Shown here: piece after piece, positions 61,790 through 64,000 of the stretch
Numbering within the stretch: position 1 is the stretch's first letter
Layout of the letters: every line of letters starts with the position of its first letter
From: Sinorhizobium terangae
GTDB taxonomy: Bacteria > Pseudomonadota > Alphaproteobacteria > Rhizobiales > Rhizobiaceae
Assembly: GCF_029714365.1 (NCBI RefSeq)
Contig: NZ_CP121661.1
Coordinates: forward strand, 248,001-312,000
Length of the DNA stretch: 64,000 nucleotides
Reading direction: 5' to 3'
The notes under the pieces: model-generated
The model's database searches: none
Seen by the model: only the letters and a program-made list of their open reading frames with translations
Told to the model about the DNA's origin: nothing
Position numbers and translations under genes: made by a program

Positions 61790-62238
61790 AGCCGCGGCGC
61801 ACAGCCGAGATCTCCATCGGGAGCCCGTTCTTATCCCTCGTTACCGCGGCCACCCTCGTTGCGATGTTAGCCAAAGCCCACAGCGACGGCTCACTCGACA
61901 AACAGTTGACGATGCTCGCCCGGCCGAAATTGCTGATCATCGACGAGCTCGGTTATCTCCCCTTCGAGGCGAACGCCGCGCACCTGTTCTTCCAACTGGT
62001 GCCCCGACGCTACGAAAAAGGATCGATCCTGATCACATCAAACCGTTCTGTCGGTGAACGGGAAAGCGGATTTGGCGATCCCGTGGTGGCGACGGCGATC
62101 CTGGATCGCTTACCCCACCATTCCACGGTGATTACCATCCGTGGTGATAGCTACCGCCTTCGCGAGAAGCGCCGCTCGAAACAAACGAAACGCGAAATCA
62201 ATGAAGGGGGTCAGACTTTCGTTTCGCCAAAGGGGTAA
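61790..62238 (+). pseudogene. IS21-family IstB ATPase, 5'-truncated
   Basis: SLVTAATLVAMLAKAHSDGS, LLIIDELGYLPFEANAAHLF (Walker B region), SILITSNRSVGERESGFGDP and VITIRGDSYRLREKRRSKQT form the C-terminal two thirds of IstB. The Walker A part is missing at the junction with the IS110 relic. Confidence 0.85.
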
Positions 62239-62506
62239 ATTTTCCCTTCGCTTGAGAGCTTCGTTATGGAGAAGTCTCGAGCGAGCGCGGCCGGGATTCT
62301 CGTCGCACTTTCCGGAGGCGATTAGTTGGAGGTATCAAGAGGAAGATCTTCTTTGCAGGGGACCATTTGGCAAGCAGATAGCCTGCGACGGTCGTTCGCC
62401 TTTTGAGTTTGCTTGAAAGGACCGCGTGGAGAAGGTCTGCCTCCAACGTTTGGCGGCCGGGAATCAGTTGGACTCAACGATTCATCTCGCCAAAAGAAGT
62501 CCTTCG

Positions 62507-62800
62507 ATGCCACTTCTTCCCGACGCTCTCGCGGCGACGTTGGCGCGCTGTATTAGTCTGAGCGTCGCCCGCCGGCAGACACTGGTGATGCTGATCTTGG
62601 GCATGATCATGGCGCATACGATGGACCCATGCTATCTTGCCGCAGCCTTCGCTGGCCAAACTGACGCCCACTTGACGGCGCCTGCAGTGGTTCTTCCATC
62701 AAGTTCAACCCGATGGGGATGGCCAAGGCGCTGGTGACTTTGATGCTGAAGCGCGAAGGGTGGGACATCAACATAGAAAGGTTCCGGTCGCCGTCACCTG
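62507..62800 (+). pseudogene. possible IS4-family transposase N-terminal relic
   Basis: MPLLPDALAATLARCISLSV followed by ARRQTLVMLILGMI resembles the start of IS4-type transposases; a second piece (MGMAKALVTLMLKREGWDI) follows out of frame. Short and decayed. Confidence 0.5.
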
Positions 62801-62894
62801 CGGGATGCGCCCCGCCTTGGGCTTGCGGCCAGATCGCCCGTCTATGCTGCCTTATTGCGCAACCATGGGTGTCCGGCTTCACCGGAATACGCAA

Positions 62895-64000
62895 TCACAC
62901 CGGCCCGAGATACCGGTTGAGCACATTGCGGGTTACGATTTCAACCATGGGATCGCGCCTCAGTAGGCCTGCCACCCATTCGCTAACCCCGGCATGGAAT
63001 ACCTCGCCCTTGCCGCGCTTGAAGTTGACGATCATGCCGTTCCCATACTTATTGGGCATGCTCGCGTCCCCGTACCAGACGTAATCTCCGGACGCGAGAT
63101 CGGCATTCTCCTCCAATTTTGTCGCCATGCCGACAGCCAGGATTTCGAGCCCATCCGGTGCGCCACTCGTCGGCGAAGGGTAGGGCAGGCCGTTGCGGAG
63201 CTCGTAATCCAGCCCATCCACCTCGTAGCCAAAGATATGGCTTTCGTCGCCGAGCACGTCGCCATAAAAAAGCCCGGTCTTGGCGAAGGCCCAGTGCTCC
63301 GGACGATAGATCGGAAAGCCGCGCACCCCGCGAGGTGCAAAGCCGCGCCAGCCGGCATAGACGCCGTCGCTCGCGTTGAGGCCAAAGGTCTGGCTGCCGG
63401 GGCGGGCAACTTCCGGCGTTTCCCATTCAAGGGCGGCGCGACGCACATCGTCACTTCTGAGAACCGGGTCGTCCTCGGGGCACCCCCAGTAACTGACCTG
63501 GTAGCGGCCCTCGTCCTCAAGCCTGACCTGACTGGCGAAGTTGCCGGCGAACCGCGCTACATGGCCGCCCTGGTCGACATAGGCGTCCACCGCATCACGC
63601 ATTTCCCAGGTCCAGTACTCATCATGGCCGGTGAACACGACGCAATCATAGTCGAGCAGGATCTCCGGCGAGAAGTGCAACTCGTGCTGGCTGGCGAGAT
63701 CGATGCCGTAGCCGGCGCGCTCGGCGAAGCGGAAGAAATGGCCATCATAGGTCGCCCAGCCGGCCGAGGCGTATTTCTTCGAATGACCGGTGGCGTAGGC
63801 CCATTCCAGGTGTGGAGCACGCGGCGAGGTCATGGGCGGCATCGCCACCTCGATCGTCGCGCGTGGCGCTTCGGGCGGCAGCACGATGAAGCCCCGGCCC
63901 CAAGGCCGCTGCGTCGACACGAGCCGCGCAGACTGGTCTCGGTTCGGCCCGATGATACCTTCGTAGTGGCTGGAGCCGCCCCAGGTGTTGTAGGCGAGCC
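62895..64000 (-). CDS. N,N-dimethylformamidase large-subunit-like protein, C-terminal part
   Basis: The frame is open from the window edge (NTWGGSSHYEGIIGPN just beyond 63920) to the stop at 62895, at least 367 residues. It resembles the C-terminal domain of the dimethylformamidase beta subunit (HFSPEILLDYDCVVFTGHDE, YWTWEMRDAVDAYVDQGGHV, ARFAGNFASQVRLEDEGRYQ, WASPI-free but GNGMIVNFKRGKGEVFHAGV near the end). In the known enzyme this subunit binds a mononuclear iron and hydrolyses formamides; many homologues have unknown substrates. The N-terminal part lies outside the window. Confidence 0.75.
   Translation of the reverse strand, partial: LAYNTWGGSSHYEGIIGPNRDQSARLVSTQRPWGRGFIVLPPEAPRATIEVAMPPMTSPRAPHLEWAYATGHSKKYASAGWATYDGHFFRFAERAGYGIDLASQHELHFSPEILLDYDCVVFTGHDEYWTWEMRDAVDAYVDQGGHVARFAGNFASQVRLEDEGRYQVSYWGCPEDDPVLRSDDVRRAALEWETPEVARPGSQTFGLNASDGVYAGWRGFAPRGVRGFPIYRPEHWAFAKTGLFYGDVLGDESHIFGYEVDGLDYELRNGLPYPSPTSGAPDGLEILAVGMATKLEENADLASGDYVWYGDASMPNKYGNGMIVNFKRGKGEVFHAGVSEWVAGLLRRDPMVEIVTRNVLNRYLGPV

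Overview
The window looks like part of an accessory replicon (a symbiotic-type plasmid or large genomic island) of an alphaproteobacterium in the Rhizobiales, probably Sinorhizobium/Ensifer or Rhizobium. Evidence: a DctA transporter with a rhizobial-style sigma-54 promoter and DctD-like upstream site, several UPF0262 genes (an alphaproteobacterial family), and many decayed insertion sequences (IS1182, IS21, IS481, IS110, IS5, IS66, IS4 types) between metabolic islands. The genus is inference; no ribosomal RNA, tRNA or replication gene was seen.

Layout. 1-4573 (minus): the 5' part of a nonribosomal peptide synthetase that leaves the window. 5.8-7.1 kb: dctA with its control region. 8.7-9.8 kb: recombinase and AraC relics. 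9.8-17 kb: an MFS exporter, an AraC regulator, glutamate dehydrogenase and four UPF0262 paralogues that look like products of repeated duplication. 17-19.6 kb: a CoA-transferase/thiolase operon (scoA-scoB-atoB-UPF0262-gdh, minus). 20-25 kb: an IS1182 relic, a MmgE/PrpD-type protein, a frameshifted class III aminotransferase and IS relics. 25.5-32.6 kb: one giant hybrid NRPS-PKS gene (C-A-T-KS-AT-T-TE). 33-38 kb: IS relics and an orphan OmpR-type regulator. 38.4-41.7 kb: two adjacent ATP-grasp ligases plus a decayed copy of the first one's tail. 42-57.6 kb: a catabolic island best read as carnitine degradation: solitary ectoine synthase with a divergent LysR gene, carnitine dehydrogenase and thioesterase, a second LysR gene, a BKACE enzyme, 3-hydroxybutyrate dehydrogenase, a double metallo-beta-lactamase-fold protein, an amino-acid-type ABC importer, then a second scoA-scoB-atoB-UPF0262 set. 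58-62.8 kb: recombinase, IS66, IS110, IS21 and IS4 relics. 62.9-64 kb: the C-terminal part of a dimethylformamidase-like large subunit that leaves the window.

Two structural points stand out. First, 16562-19587 and 55072-58097 form an apparently identical 3026-bp inverted repeat holding the ketone-body genes; the outer copy begins inside a scoA gene with a different 5' end and stops inside a serine-recombinase relic. Second, six copies of an ATTCACRT-type motif lie 89-197 bp upstream of the carnitine-island transcription units, including the right-hand scoA but not the left-hand one. This suggests one regulator for the island and two differently controlled copies of the same acetoacetate pathway.

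Proposed metabolic logic (inference from families): carnitine is oxidised to 3-dehydrocarnitine, BKACE plus thioesterase yield glycine betaine and acetoacetate, and 3-hydroxybutyrate dehydrogenase, CoA-transferase and thiolase bring the C4 unit to acetyl-CoA. The NRPS, NRPS-PKS and ATP-grasp genes point to one or more small peptide-like metabolites that cannot be named from sequence alone.
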